46,977 nt of DNA from NCBI GenBank assembly GCA_903970305.1, contig CAJCID010000078.1, positions 1 to 46,977 of the forward strand. Reading direction: 5' to 3'. Under the pieces are notes generated by a model. It searched no databases, was not told the origin of the DNA, and saw nothing but the letters and a program-made list of their open reading frames with translations. Source of the stretch: Rhodospirillales bacterium. Lineage in GTDB: Bacteria > Pseudomonadota > Gammaproteobacteria > Burkholderiales > Burkholderiaceae_D. Both the position numbers and the translations under genes were made by a program. Positions 7,410 through 16,185 of this stretch are shown piece after piece; the stretch's first letter is position 1, and the number at the start of each line of letters is the position of its first letter.

Positions 7410-8984
7410 ATGAATCGGATCTACAAGAAAGCAATCGTCACCCTCGCAATCGCCGGCCTTACCGCCAACGCATATTCTGCGGACGCATCAACTCCGGACG
7501 ATCCGCTGCGCACGACCACGCTGCGACTTATCGAGTTGCTGGTTGAACAGGGAGTGCTGACTCGGGAGAAGGCCGATGCCCTGATCCGCGAGGCCAATCG
7601 GCCTGTCGCAGCCTCTCCGGCTCCCGCATCCTCTGCGCAGGGCAGTGTAGCGCCCGCGCCAGGGTCTTCAACGACTACTCCTGGAACGGGGACGATCCGG
7701 GTACCTTACATTCCCGAGTTTGTGCGCGAGGATTTGAAGAACGAGATTCGCCAGGAACTTGTCGCCCAGGCCCAGCAGGATGGTTGGGCGCCTCCCAATT
7801 CAATCCCCGACTGGGTTCGCACAATGAAATGGGAGGGTGACCTGCGGGTCCGCTTTGAGCACGATGGTTTTGCGTCCGGCAACGCTCCCTTCGTCAATAT
7901 CGTCGCTACGAACAGCAACCGCGCGCTCACTTTGCTCAATACGACCGACAGCACTGAAAGAGAAAGGGTTCTCGCGCGCGCAGGATTCACGGTCAATCTA
8001 GATAACGAGACCTCGGCAGGATTCCGGCTGGCGACGGGGAGCGCGTCCGATCCACTCTCCGAAAATCAGACACTCGGATCCTACGAGACCAGATACCAGG
8101 TCGCACTGGATCGTGCGTATATCAAGTTTCAACCCTACGAATGGATTGCCGGTACGCTCGGCCGTTTCGCCAATCCTCTCGTGAGTACCGACCTCGTCTG
8201 GGCGCCCGACCTGAGCTTCGATGGGGTATTGCTCAAGTTGACCCCCAACTTTGGGTCCGAAACTCGGCCTTTTCTGACGGCAATGGCCTCGCCGGTTCAG
8301 GAGATCGATGTGGCCACGCACAACAAGTATCTCTATTCAACTCAGGTAGGAGTGGACCAAGACTTGGGCAGCGGCACGCGGGGCAAGCTCGCTCTCGGAT
8401 ACTACCGATACACTGGGATTGAGGGTGTACTCAGCCCCCCCGGGACCAGCATTGACGAATATACAGCACCATTGTTTGCGCAGAAGGGAAACACGTACTA
8501 CGACATTTCGTCGAACCCGAATAGCCCCTTGCTAGGGCTCGCATCGTCGTTCCACGAACTGGATCTCACCGGTTCGATCGATAGCGTAGTCTCGGGTCCC
8601 TATCATGCAATCCTTACTGCGGACTATGTCAAGAATCTAGGCTTTAACCAGGCTGCCGTTTCAGAACGCGTCGGCACACCAGTTTCACCAGAAACTACGG
8701 GCTATCTGCTTCGCGTCCTCTTTGGGAAGCCCGAACTCAAGCTGCGGGATGACTGGCAGGTCTTCCTAACCTACAAGCGCGTCGAACGTGATTCCGTTCT
8801 CGACGCATTTACGGACCCGGATTTCCATCTCGGCGGCACCGATGCAAAGGGTTATGTCGTCGGAGCCAGCTACGGTCTCGCCAAGAACACCTGGGCAACC
8901 GTTCGATACTTCAGTACCGACGCGATTAGCGGACCACCCCTTTCCATCGATACTCTTCAATTCGACATTTACACCCACTTCTAG
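7410..8984 (+). CDS. Putative outer-membrane porin
   Basis: A 524-residue beta-barrel protein. I start it at the ATG at 7410, which gives a clean signal peptide (MNRIYKKAIVTLAIAGLTANAYSA); a GTG at 7365 would add 15 poorly fitting residues. The mature N-terminus has a short helical segment (LRLIELLVEQGVLTREKADA) and an Ala/Pro/Ser-rich linker, common in the putative porin family (Pfam Porin_5 type). The rest is beta-strand rich with alternating hydrophobic residues (WEGDLRVRFEHDGF, ALDRAYIKFQ, TWATVRYFST) and ends in Phe (FDIYTHF), the usual outer-membrane insertion signal. It lies directly after the TonB gene and 0 bases before the coiled-coil gene, which suggests joint function. Confidence 0.82.
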   Translation: MNRIYKKAIVTLAIAGLTANAYSADASTPDDPLRTTTLRLIELLVEQGVLTREKADALIREANRPVAASPAPASSAQGSVAPAPGSSTTTPGTGTIRVPYIPEFVREDLKNEIRQELVAQAQQDGWAPPNSIPDWVRTMKWEGDLRVRFEHDGFASGNAPFVNIVATNSNRALTLLNTTDSTERERVLARAGFTVNLDNETSAGFRLATGSASDPLSENQTLGSYETRYQVALDRAYIKFQPYEWIAGTLGRFANPLVSTDLVWAPDLSFDGVLLKLTPNFGSETRPFLTAMASPVQEIDVATHNKYLYSTQVGVDQDLGSGTRGKLALGYYRYTGIEGVLSPPGTSIDEYTAPLFAQKGNTYYDISSNPNSPLLGLASSFHELDLTGSIDSVVSGPYHAILTADYVKNLGFNQAAVSERVGTPVSPETTGYLLRVLFGKPELKLRDDWQVFLTYKRVERDSVLDAFTDPDFHLGGTDAKGYVVGASYGLAKNTWATVRYFSTDAISGPPLSIDTLQFDIYTHF

Positions 8985-9692
8985 ATGCATATGAGCCGAG
9001 TTCTTCTTTCAAGAGATTCGCGATCGCAGAAACGGGTCAGGTCCCGACGGTGGGCCGTATTTCTTCTGGGCCTCACATTCGCGGGGATTCTGGGCCATGG
9101 CTTCTCATCACAAGCTTGGGCAGCCGACGACAAGAAGGATCGCGAAGCGCGCCGGATTCAATTGCTCGAACAGCGCTTCGAACAGGAGAAAACCCAGTGG
9201 CAATCCGAGAAGGCGGACTTGGAAAAGAAGTTGGCTGAAAAGGACGCGATGATCGCCACGCTCAAGGCGGGAAACGACAAATCGGCATTGGAACTCGAGT
9301 CAGTTGGCAGGGCTCGCGCTGCCCTCGCCGGGTCGCTAGCTGAAACGAATCGAAACCTGAACAACGAGCGAAAGAAAGCTGAGCAGACTCTAGCGGCCAA
9401 GAATGCAGAGTTAGAGCAGTTCATGAAGGCTCGACAACAGGAACGGTTAACGCTTAACACCCGCTACGAGGCCCAGGCTGCTCAATTGACGGATTGCACT
9501 AACAAGAATGAGCACCTTATCAAGGTTGCCCACCAGATCCTCGATGATTATCGGAACAAAGGCGTATGGGATGCGTTCAAGCAGAAGGAACCCGTCATCG
9601 GCATCGGCGATACTGAATTGTTCAATGTGGTTCAGGACTATCGAGATCAAATTGGGGCAGAGCAGTTTGCCCCGGGTAGCTCCACCAAATAG
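8985..9692 (+). CDS. Periplasmic coiled-coil protein of unknown function
   Basis: A 235-residue protein with an arginine-rich start and a signal peptide or membrane anchor (about residues 22-47, ending AWAADD). Residues about 50-165 form a long charged coiled coil with heptads (LLEQRFEQEKTQWQSEKADL, KKAEQTLAAKNAELEQF). The C-terminal 65 residues (KNEHLIKVAHQILDDYRNKG, VVQDYRDQIGAE) form a small, possibly globular end. The ATG at 8985 directly follows the porin stop; a second ATG lies at 8991. I do not recognise a named family. Its place after the Ton-like genes and before the polysaccharide exporter suggests a structural or bridging role in the periplasm. Confidence 0.75.
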   Translation: MHMSRVLLSRDSRSQKRVRSRRWAVFLLGLTFAGILGHGFSSQAWAADDKKDREARRIQLLEQRFEQEKTQWQSEKADLEKKLAEKDAMIATLKAGNDKSALELESVGRARAALAGSLAETNRNLNNERKKAEQTLAAKNAELEQFMKARQQERLTLNTRYEAQAAQLTDCTNKNEHLIKVAHQILDDYRNKGVWDAFKQKEPVIGIGDTELFNVVQDYRDQIGAEQFAPGSSTK

Positions 9693-9705
9693 CCTTGGAG
9701 TTCGA

Positions 9706-10383
9706 ATGAATCTGCTGTATTCGCCTGCGCTGTCCGCCCTTTCTCTTCTTCGGCGCGTGCGTCCCCTGCTTGTCATTGGATTTCTCGGTGCTGTTGCAGG
9801 CTGCTCCACGGTGACTGACCTTGCCGAAAGAGTAGTCGGGCCCGGGACCCCTGACCCCAACTTGACCGCAGCGATCGCGGATAGCGAGTCCTATCATTCG
9901 GCGGACTATCGCGTCGGTGCAGAGGACGTTCTGGAGATATCCGTCTGGAAGGAAGATAACCTGAAGAAGGATGTTCTGGTCAGGCCGGATGGAGGACTCT
10001 CCTTTCCATTGGCGGGGGACTTCCATGCCGCAGGGATGACGACCGAGGAGATCAGGCAGGAGTTAGTTCGGCGCCTAGAAAAGTATATTCCGGAGCCAGT
10101 CGTTTCAGTGTCGGTCACCAAGGCATCCAACTACAAGGTTTATGTCCTGGGCCGTGTCAACAAACCTGGTGATCTGACCTCGGGCCGACCCCTTGATGTA
10201 CTGCAAGCTCTGAGCATGGCTGGAGGTCTTACACCGTTTGCTTCCGAGGCAGATATACGCATCATCCGGAAGGTCGACGGTAGGCCGATCAGCATACCTT
10301 TCAACTACTCCCACGTCCGTCAGGGTGAGGATTTGGATCAGAACGTGCTGCTCAAGAGCGGAGACGTGCTGGTCGTGCCATGA
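9706..10383 (+). CDS. Polysaccharide export lipoprotein (Wza/GumB-like)
   Basis: A 225-residue outer-membrane polysaccharide export protein. I chose the ATG at 9706, preceded by GGAG at 9697-9700, because it gives a lipoprotein signal with lipobox VAGC near residue 32. The Poly_export domain follows (DYRVGAEDVLEISVWKEDNL, VRPDGGLSFPLAGDFHAAGMT), then an SLBB domain (YKVYVLGRVNKPG, RPLDVLQALSMAGGLTPFA). It is shorter than Wza and has one SLBB domain, as in the exosortase-linked XrtA-type exporters. With the Wzz/GumC protein downstream it would form the envelope-spanning export channel. Confidence 0.93.
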   Translation: MNLLYSPALSALSLLRRVRPLLVIGFLGAVAGCSTVTDLAERVVGPGTPDPNLTAAIADSESYHSADYRVGAEDVLEISVWKEDNLKKDVLVRPDGGLSFPLAGDFHAAGMTTEEIRQELVRRLEKYIPEPVVSVSVTKASNYKVYVLGRVNKPGDLTSGRPLDVLQALSMAGGLTPFASEADIRIIRKVDGRPISIPFNYSHVRQGEDLDQNVLLKSGDVLVVP

Positions 10384-10418
10384 ACCGAGCACCATGATAC
10401 CTGCGACGAATCTGACCT

Positions 10419-11666
10419 ATGTTTCGACAGCGCCCGCTGGTCCGTGCCATTGCCCTTTTGTTCAGTGCCGCCTATGCGGTCGCAACAGGAGCAGGTGAAG
10501 TGACCGTCGACTCCTCACTTGAGACGCGCACGTCGGTCAACGACAACTACCAATTGTCGAGCCTTCCTCAGCCGACCGTCCTCGTGCTAAAGCTCACCCC
10601 CTCGCTGTCTATTAGCGAGACCACCGAAACCTCGAAGCTCCACATCGACATCGCGGGTAGTGATATTCAGGTCGTACGCGAGCCAGGTGAAAGTCACAGC
10701 ACATTGAATCTTGGGCTGGGGTACGAAATTGATGACCTGAAGGATACCTATTCGGTTAACAGCGGATATGTGCACGATTTGACGATCGAGTCGGAACTCG
10801 CCAGTACCGGCGTTCTGCTCGCGCGCCAGCCCCGCGATGATTTGACGCTCACCCCTTCGTGGACACACCACTTCTCGGAGCGTCTCCAATCCCAGATCTC
10901 GATCCAGGCGGATGACACGCGTTATGGAGGTCAGTACGAGACTACTGGACTGGCCAACTACCATTACTATGCCCTACCCCTCGCGGCAGTCTACCGAGCC
11001 TCGGAACAGGATTCACTATCGCTGACTCTGACACCGACCTTGTATAGAGCCGAGCAGATCAACACCTCGGTCCAAACCAACCAGATCGATGTGTCGTGGC
11101 AGCATTCGTTAACGGAGAATCTGCAGTGGAATGCCGATGTGGGAGGGTTTCGGTCCAGAACCACTCTTGAAAGAGGACTCTTGATCTGTCCGAGCGAGGA
11201 GACCTTCCTTTGTTATTTTGGCCTCATTCGGCCCATCATCGTTCCTTTCAAGGAGGTCAGCGTTCTCTCGGGCTCGCTAATCCACGCAGGACTTGAGTAC
11301 CAGCTGAGCGAGGCAGATCACTTTGGCGTGCACGTCTCGCGGAGTATCGCTCCGAGTGGAGTTGGTACCCTAGTCCTGATTGAGTCGCTCGATGCGGGGG
11401 TCAGCCGCAGCCTGACGCCTGAAGCCCAGATCAACATCGGTTCCTCGGAGACCCGCACCGCCTATCTCGGGACGGCATCGGGTTACGTCTCAAACTTTCG
11501 AACGATCTATGCCGACGTGGGAGTCAAGGTGGGCCCCAACTCGAAGCTGGAGACGGGCGTCCGAACCGTGACAAGCACGAGCGCACAGTTCGGAACTTCG
11601 ATTCGCGACAATGAAATCTACGCCACATACCAATACACTTGGCCTGCCAAGTCTCTTTCGCACTGA
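10419..11666 (+). CDS. Exosortase-system-associated outer-membrane beta-barrel protein
   Basis: A 415-residue protein with a signal peptide (about 1-25, ALLFSAAYAVATGAG) and a mature part made of beta-strands that begins EVTVDSSLETRTSVNDNYQLS. The layout and repeat of amphipathic strands resemble the outer-membrane proteins found with PEP-CTERM exosortase loci (TIGR03016-like), though I make this match from memory of the family pattern. It probably sits in the outer membrane next to the export channel. No strong ribosome-binding site is visible 36 bases after the export gene. Confidence 0.7.
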   Translation: MFRQRPLVRAIALLFSAAYAVATGAGEVTVDSSLETRTSVNDNYQLSSLPQPTVLVLKLTPSLSISETTETSKLHIDIAGSDIQVVREPGESHSTLNLGLGYEIDDLKDTYSVNSGYVHDLTIESELASTGVLLARQPRDDLTLTPSWTHHFSERLQSQISIQADDTRYGGQYETTGLANYHYYALPLAAVYRASEQDSLSLTLTPTLYRAEQINTSVQTNQIDVSWQHSLTENLQWNADVGGFRSRTTLERGLLICPSEETFLCYFGLIRPIIVPFKEVSVLSGSLIHAGLEYQLSEADHFGVHVSRSIAPSGVGTLVLIESLDAGVSRSLTPEAQINIGSSETRTAYLGTASGYVSNFRTIYADVGVKVGPNSKLETGVRTVTSTSAQFGTSIRDNEIYATYQYTWPAKSLSH

Positions 11667-11719
11667 TTGGAACGCCAATATGAGCCAGTTTGGATTTGCG
11701 TTTGACTTTGGGCTTACCC

Positions 11720-13501
11720 ATGTCCACTAATCTCTTTGATGAAGATGGAGTTATCGATTCCAGCGCTACAGAGACGCCATTTCAGGAATATGGTGCCATC
11801 TTGCAGCGGCGCTGGAAGACGATCGCTCTAGCTGCGGCGATGATGTTCATCCTGATTTTTCTGGTGGCCATGCTACTACCACCAGTATACAAATCGGCCG
11901 CCACAATATTGATTCAAGAGCAGGAGATTCCACAAGATCTCGTACGCTCGACGATTACGAGTTTCGCTGATGAGCGCATCCAGGTCATCAGTCAGCAAGT
12001 TCTTGTGAGAACGGTCTTGTTGGCCCTCATTGACAAATACAACCTCTATCCAAATCGTCGAAATAGCCTGACGAACGAAGAGCTGCTGGACAAAATGCGT
12101 GATGACATCAAGCTTCAGCCGATCAGTACCGATGTCACTGATCGTCGGAGCGGTGCCCAGATCAAGGCCACGATCGCCTTCAAGCTCTCCTACGAGAGCA
12201 ACTCGCCAGACAAGGCGCAGAAAATCACAAATGAACTTGTTACCCTCTTCTTGAATGAGAATCTGAAAAATCGGGAGGAGAGGGCGGCCGAAACCTCTAG
12301 TTTTCTAAGTGAGGAGTCGGATCGGCTCGCCAGGCATATCGCCGAGGTCGAAGGTCAGCTCGCAGGCTTTAAGGCGAAGAACGAGGGTAAGTTACCCGAG
12401 CTCACACAGCTCAATCTGCAGCTGAGCGATCGAAATGCCAACGAGCTACTCCGAGTGGAACACGACATCACAGAGACTCGCGATCGGCATGCCGCGTTGG
12501 AATCCGAACTCGCACTGACGTCTCCCAACAATGCGCTTCCCGGCACGAACGGGGTCGATCATCTCATCCTTCAACCTGAGGATGAGCTCAAGTCGAAGAA
12601 AGCGCAGTTGGCCGCCATCGAGGGAGCGTACACCGAGGACCACCCAGATGTCAGGAGACTTAAGCGGGAGATTGCTTCGCTCGAGGCCAATGGTGCCGGT
12701 CCAACGATCGATGACCAGCGTGATAAGCAGCTGGCCTCGCTGAAGGCAGAGTTAGAGAAACTGCGCCACTCCTACACTGAGGATCACCCTGATGTGATCC
12801 GTACGCGGTTGGCGATTGAGGCGCTTCAAAGGTCGCAGGCGCGTACCTCGGTCGACCCTGATCGCCGCATTCGAGCCGACAACCCCGTCTATCTCAACCT
12901 CCGCTCTCAAATCGATTCCGGGAACGCGGAGTTGGCGGCGCTGCTCGAGGAACGCCAGCAGCTTTTGTCGAAACAACGGCAGATTGAGCGGAACCTCGAA
13001 CAGACGCCCGAGGTGGAGCGTGAGTATTTGGAGCTCTCGCGAGATCACGAGAACTCCCAGGTCCGGTATCGCGAACTGAAGCAAAAGCAGATGGAAGCCG
13101 AAGTCGCTCAGCAGTTGGAGCAGGATCGGAAGGGAGAGCGGTTCACGCTCATCGAACCGCCCCAATATCCGGAACGTCCGACCAGCCCGAACCGTCTTGT
13201 CATCGTCTTGGCCGGCTTTGTATTTTCCCTGGTTGGGGGTATGACCGCGGGCGGCGTGCGTGAAGCACTCGACTCGACCGTGAAGGGTTCGAGCGAACTT
13301 GTTCGAATCTTGAGGGTACCTGTTCTGTCTGTCATTCCTGCGACACTGCCAGAGAACTACGAGGAGCAGGCGCGGCGACAGCAATGGTTCGTGATCGGTG
13401 CCGTTCTCATGGGGCTCGTGATTGTGATGGTCTTGGTGCATTTCTTCTTTATGCCTCTGGACATCCTCTGGTATTCCTTCCTGCGACGTTCCTTTGGTTG
13501 A
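11720..13501 (+). CDS. Wzz/GumC chain-length determinant protein
   Basis: A 593-residue inner-membrane polysaccharide co-polymerase. The N-terminal Wzz domain (EYGAILQRRWKTIALAAAMM) holds TM1 near residues 35-55. A long periplasmic coiled coil follows (about 180-460), and a proline-rich end (PPQYPERPTSPNRLVIVLAGF) leads to TM2, with a third hydrophobic segment near the C-terminus. The coiled coil contains an internal duplication: YTEDHPDV occurs at residues 304-311 and 352-359, each at the end of a similar 13-residue helix. There is no kinase domain; a separate kinase-like gene follows 21 bases downstream. A TTG at 11690 is a less likely start. Confidence 0.92.
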   Translation: MSTNLFDEDGVIDSSATETPFQEYGAILQRRWKTIALAAAMMFILIFLVAMLLPPVYKSAATILIQEQEIPQDLVRSTITSFADERIQVISQQVLVRTVLLALIDKYNLYPNRRNSLTNEELLDKMRDDIKLQPISTDVTDRRSGAQIKATIAFKLSYESNSPDKAQKITNELVTLFLNENLKNREERAAETSSFLSEESDRLARHIAEVEGQLAGFKAKNEGKLPELTQLNLQLSDRNANELLRVEHDITETRDRHAALESELALTSPNNALPGTNGVDHLILQPEDELKSKKAQLAAIEGAYTEDHPDVRRLKREIASLEANGAGPTIDDQRDKQLASLKAELEKLRHSYTEDHPDVIRTRLAIEALQRSQARTSVDPDRRIRADNPVYLNLRSQIDSGNAELAALLEERQQLLSKQRQIERNLEQTPEVEREYLELSRDHENSQVRYRELKQKQMEAEVAQQLEQDRKGERFTLIEPPQYPERPTSPNRLVIVLAGFVFSLVGGMTAGGVREALDSTVKGSSELVRILRVPVLSVIPATLPENYEEQARRQQWFVIGAVLMGLVIVMVLVHFFFMPLDILWYSFLRRSFG

Positions 13502-13522
13502 CCGAAAAGAAAGTTGGATGGT

Positions 13523-14329
13523 ATGAACGACACGACGGATCCGTCGCATTTCCTGCAACAGCCCGTCCCGGCAGCGCCGATGGCCTCGTTGCGGGTCGAC
13601 TACACGACGACCCGGATCATCCGCGAGGCAGGATATGCCATTCGGGCGACACCGGGGGTGATCGGAATGGGTCGCTCGGAGCTCTCCGATGCCATCAAAG
13701 TCTTGCGCACCCAGGTGTTACAGCGCATGCGGTCACAGGGTTGGAATTCCCTGGCAATCACCTCGCCGCGGCAGAGCAGGAGTAAGTCGATACTCGCCGT
13801 CAATCTCGCGCTCAGTCTCGCGGCGGAGTTTGACAAGACTGCGTTGCTTGTGGACACAGACTTAGGTAGTCCGCAGCTTAGTGCGCTATTCCAACTCGGT
13901 ACACGTAAGGGCCTTAGTGATCACTTGCTGGAAGGCGCACCGCTTGGCGAGTTAATCGTCAATCCTGGTATCGAGCACTTTGTTCTATTGCCGGCAGGCA
14001 ACCCGGTACTGAATTCAGCGGAGTTGCTTGCAACCGATGCAAGCACCCGCCTCTTCCAGGAGTTTAAGAACCGGTATGCACAGCGGTACGTGATCTTTGA
14101 TGCTCCCCCGGTCTTGACCGCCGATGCTCTAAGTCTCTTTGAAAAAGTGGATGCAATTCTCTTCGTGGCGGAGCGCGGATCGACCACGAGGGCTGATTTG
14201 CGGCACTGTGCACAGTTGCTGGACCGCTTTCCGGTGGTCGGCTCGGTGATGTGTGAGGCACTGAACGAAGGTGGAGACCTAGTTTCGAGCGGGAAAAAAG
14301 CTGGGCGGGTCGAGCCGCGGCGTCGGTAA
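13523..14329 (+). CDS. CpsD/CapB-type tyrosine-kinase-like protein with degenerate P-loop
   Basis: A 268-residue protein of the bacterial tyrosine kinase (CpsD/CapB) fold. Walker A' (LLVDTD, residues 108-113) and Walker B (IFDAPP, about 191-196) are intact. The Walker A region, normally close to SPRQGEGKT, reads SPRQSRSKS (81-89): the Lys and final Ser are kept but both glycines are lost. The C-terminus (GKKAGRVEPRRR) has no tyrosine cluster, the usual autophosphorylation site. It sits just after the Wzz/GumC gene, the usual place for a partner kinase that controls chain length. It may bind nucleotide weakly or act only as a structural partner. ATG 13523 is preferred over TTG 13514. Confidence 0.86.
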   Translation: MNDTTDPSHFLQQPVPAAPMASLRVDYTTTRIIREAGYAIRATPGVIGMGRSELSDAIKVLRTQVLQRMRSQGWNSLAITSPRQSRSKSILAVNLALSLAAEFDKTALLVDTDLGSPQLSALFQLGTRKGLSDHLLEGAPLGELIVNPGIEHFVLLPAGNPVLNSAELLATDASTRLFQEFKNRYAQRYVIFDAPPVLTADALSLFEKVDAILFVAERGSTTRADLRHCAQLLDRFPVVGSVMCEALNEGGDLVSSGKKAGRVEPRRR

Positions 14330-14347
14330 TGATGACTTGGATGTCAG

Positions 14348-15082
14348 ATGACACCGGTAACCTCCTCTCTTATGACATCCATTGCCGCGTCGCATCTTTC
14401 TAGAGTCCACACCCGGTCGGCTGGGGCAGTCCTGCTTGGGCTCGTCTTTTGGAGCAGCATCCTCCCAATGGCCGCGCAAGGTCGGCCGCGGGATCAGGAG
14501 GCTTCCACATCAAACCCTGGTTGGGGACGGATCTATGGGTACGAAGATGATTCGGGAACCATTCATCTGACCAATGTCGTCTCGAGCGCTTCGGGAATCA
14601 AACACTATTCGGTCATCATCGACCAAGCCAGCAACGCCGTCACAGCAGGCAATCCAGGTTCGGCGCACTTGCCCCACTCGGCGGATCTGCGGATCTGGAC
14701 CGAAGAAGCCGGAAGGGAAAATCACCTCGAGGCAGCGCTGCTTTACGCGATCATGTTGGTCGAGTCGGGCTATGATCCGCTGGCGATCTCGCCGAAGGGT
14801 GCCAAAGGGGTCATGCAACTCATGCCCGAGACCGGCCAACTCTACGGAGTCACCAATCCCTTCGACTCTCGGGAGAGTGTCTTCGCTGGTGCGAGGCACC
14901 TTCGCAATCTCTTGGATGAATTCGGAGAAAACCTCACGCTCGCCGTTGCCGCCTACAATGCAGGCGCGGCCGCGGTAAGTCACTACAGCAATTCCGTCCC
15001 ACCATTTCCGGAGACACAAGCCTACGTGCCGAAGGTCCTTAATCTTTACGAAAAGTTCCGCTCCACGCCGGCCTCACGGTGA
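14348..15082 (+). CDS. Lytic transglycosylase (SLT domain)
   Basis: A 244-residue secreted peptidoglycan lytic transglycosylase. The signal peptide spans about residues 15-45. A short DUF4124-like segment (WGRIYGYEDDSGTIHLTNV) precedes the SLT domain (about 110-240), with catalytic Glu in LVESGYDPLAISPKGAKGVMQLMPETG and the closing motif AVAAYNAGAAAVSHY. It cleaves glycan strands with formation of 1,6-anhydro ends in the periplasm. Inside a polysaccharide export operon it could open the cell wall for the export complex. An alternative in-frame start is the ATG at 14372. Confidence 0.9.
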   Translation: MTPVTSSLMTSIAASHLSRVHTRSAGAVLLGLVFWSSILPMAAQGRPRDQEASTSNPGWGRIYGYEDDSGTIHLTNVVSSASGIKHYSVIIDQASNAVTAGNPGSAHLPHSADLRIWTEEAGRENHLEAALLYAIMLVESGYDPLAISPKGAKGVMQLMPETGQLYGVTNPFDSRESVFAGARHLRNLLDEFGENLTLAVAAYNAGAAAVSHYSNSVPPFPETQAYVPKVLNLYEKFRSTPASR

Positions 15083-15117
15083 ACTCGATCCCCTTAGGCC
15101 GAGCTCTCGAAGGACAT

Positions 15118-15993
15118 TTATCGCTCGGGGGGAGGTTCGATAACGAGCTGCTGCGATGGTGGTCGCGCCGCTGACGAACTCCCGGCGCCAAGCAGTTCAC
15201 GCGTCTTGAGTACAATCAGGTACTCGTAGAAGGACTGCAAAAGTGCATACGTAAAGCCTGCAGTCCCGTCGAGAAAACCGCGCCGCACGAGATAAATCAA
15301 GAGGAACTTGATGACCGGACGACAGGGCAGTCGATAGAATAATTCCTTTTGGTGAAAGCGTCGCTCATTGAAGTCGTCGGCGAGAAACACCTTGCCGATG
15401 GAAAATGGCACAAGACCTCGGCGCGAGTCTACGACCAGGCGGGCCTCCATACTGGAGTAGACATTGTGCTTTGCCACCCAGTGCGCGATGCCTTTGGAGA
15501 AGGGATAGTGGTCGAAGTATCCCTCTAGTTCATGAATCTCGCCGTCGGCGATCAGAATCTCGTTGACCGCACGCTCATAGTGCACCGATCCGAGACGCAC
15601 AACCCGAACAAAGTAAGGCGAGAGTTGGCTGTGACGCAACCAGGTCTGCCCCAGGAAATCCCGCCTGCGGATTCGTCCCGCAACACACTCCGGACCGGCC
15701 GAGTCGACAAAGGCGAACAGCTCCGCCTTCAGGTCCAGACCAATCCGCTCATCGGCGTCCAGAATCAGGACCCAGGGATGTTCAAACGAGACCGCCAGTG
15801 AAGCATTTCTCTGAGTGGCGTAATCATCAAAAACCCGTTGGTACACCCGAGCCCCAGCCGACTTCGCAATGTCGATGGTCCGGTCCGTGGAAAAGGAGTC
15901 GAATACGATCACGTCCGTCGACCAGCTGACGGACGCGAGGCACGCCGGTAGGTCGGCCTCCTCATTCTTGGTCAAGATGACTACAGAGAGCAT
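15118..15993 (-). CDS. Family 2 glycosyltransferase (WaaE/KdtX-like)
   Basis: A 291-residue GT2 enzyme. The N-terminus reads LSVVILTKNEEADLPACLASV, the nucleotide-binding loop VFDSFSTDRT, and the metal-binding motif LDADERI near residue 95. The central region (HWVAKHNVYSSMEARLV, and FYRLPCRPVIKFLLIYLVRRGFLDG) is typical of WaaE/KdtX-like enzymes, which carry one or two membrane-associated helices near the end. It faces against the flanking rightward genes: it converges with the transglycosylase gene 35 bases away and diverges from xrtD. The sugar it transfers is unknown. Confidence 0.88.
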   Translation of the reverse strand: MLSVVILTKNEEADLPACLASVSWSTDVIVFDSFSTDRTIDIAKSAGARVYQRVFDDYATQRNASLAVSFEHPWVLILDADERIGLDLKAELFAFVDSAGPECVAGRIRRRDFLGQTWLRHSQLSPYFVRVVRLGSVHYERAVNEILIADGEIHELEGYFDHYPFSKGIAHWVAKHNVYSSMEARLVVDSRRGLVPFSIGKVFLADDFNERRFHQKELFYRLPCRPVIKFLLIYLVRRGFLDGTAGFTYALLQSFYEYLIVLKTRELLGAGSSSAARPPSQQLVIEPPPER

Positions 15994-16185
15994 TTTGGAG
16001 TATCGCGTATGGACTTCATCTCACGCCACGATACGACCGATAAATGTCCTGATCATGACTAGCCTTGAATCAGAAATATCGGCCTGGGATCTTGCTCTGC
16101 ATCGACGCAAGCAACAGCGGTGTCACATTGAACTCGTAACATTTCTTACCCCAAACGAGCTGCTTGCCTAGGAGTCTATTGCGTC
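15994..16185. other. Divergent promoter region between GT2 and xrtD
   Basis: These 192 bases must hold promoters for both the leftward GT2 gene and the rightward xrtD operon. AGGAG at 16170-16174 is the likely xrtD ribosome-binding site, with long (11-base) spacing to the ATG. I could not find a convincing sigma-70 or sigma-54 element. Confidence 0.45.

Noticed and set aside
16078-16098. Sigma-54 promoter before xrtD
   Set aside because: A GG and GC pair is present but with 11 instead of 10 bases between them, and the rest of the consensus is missing.
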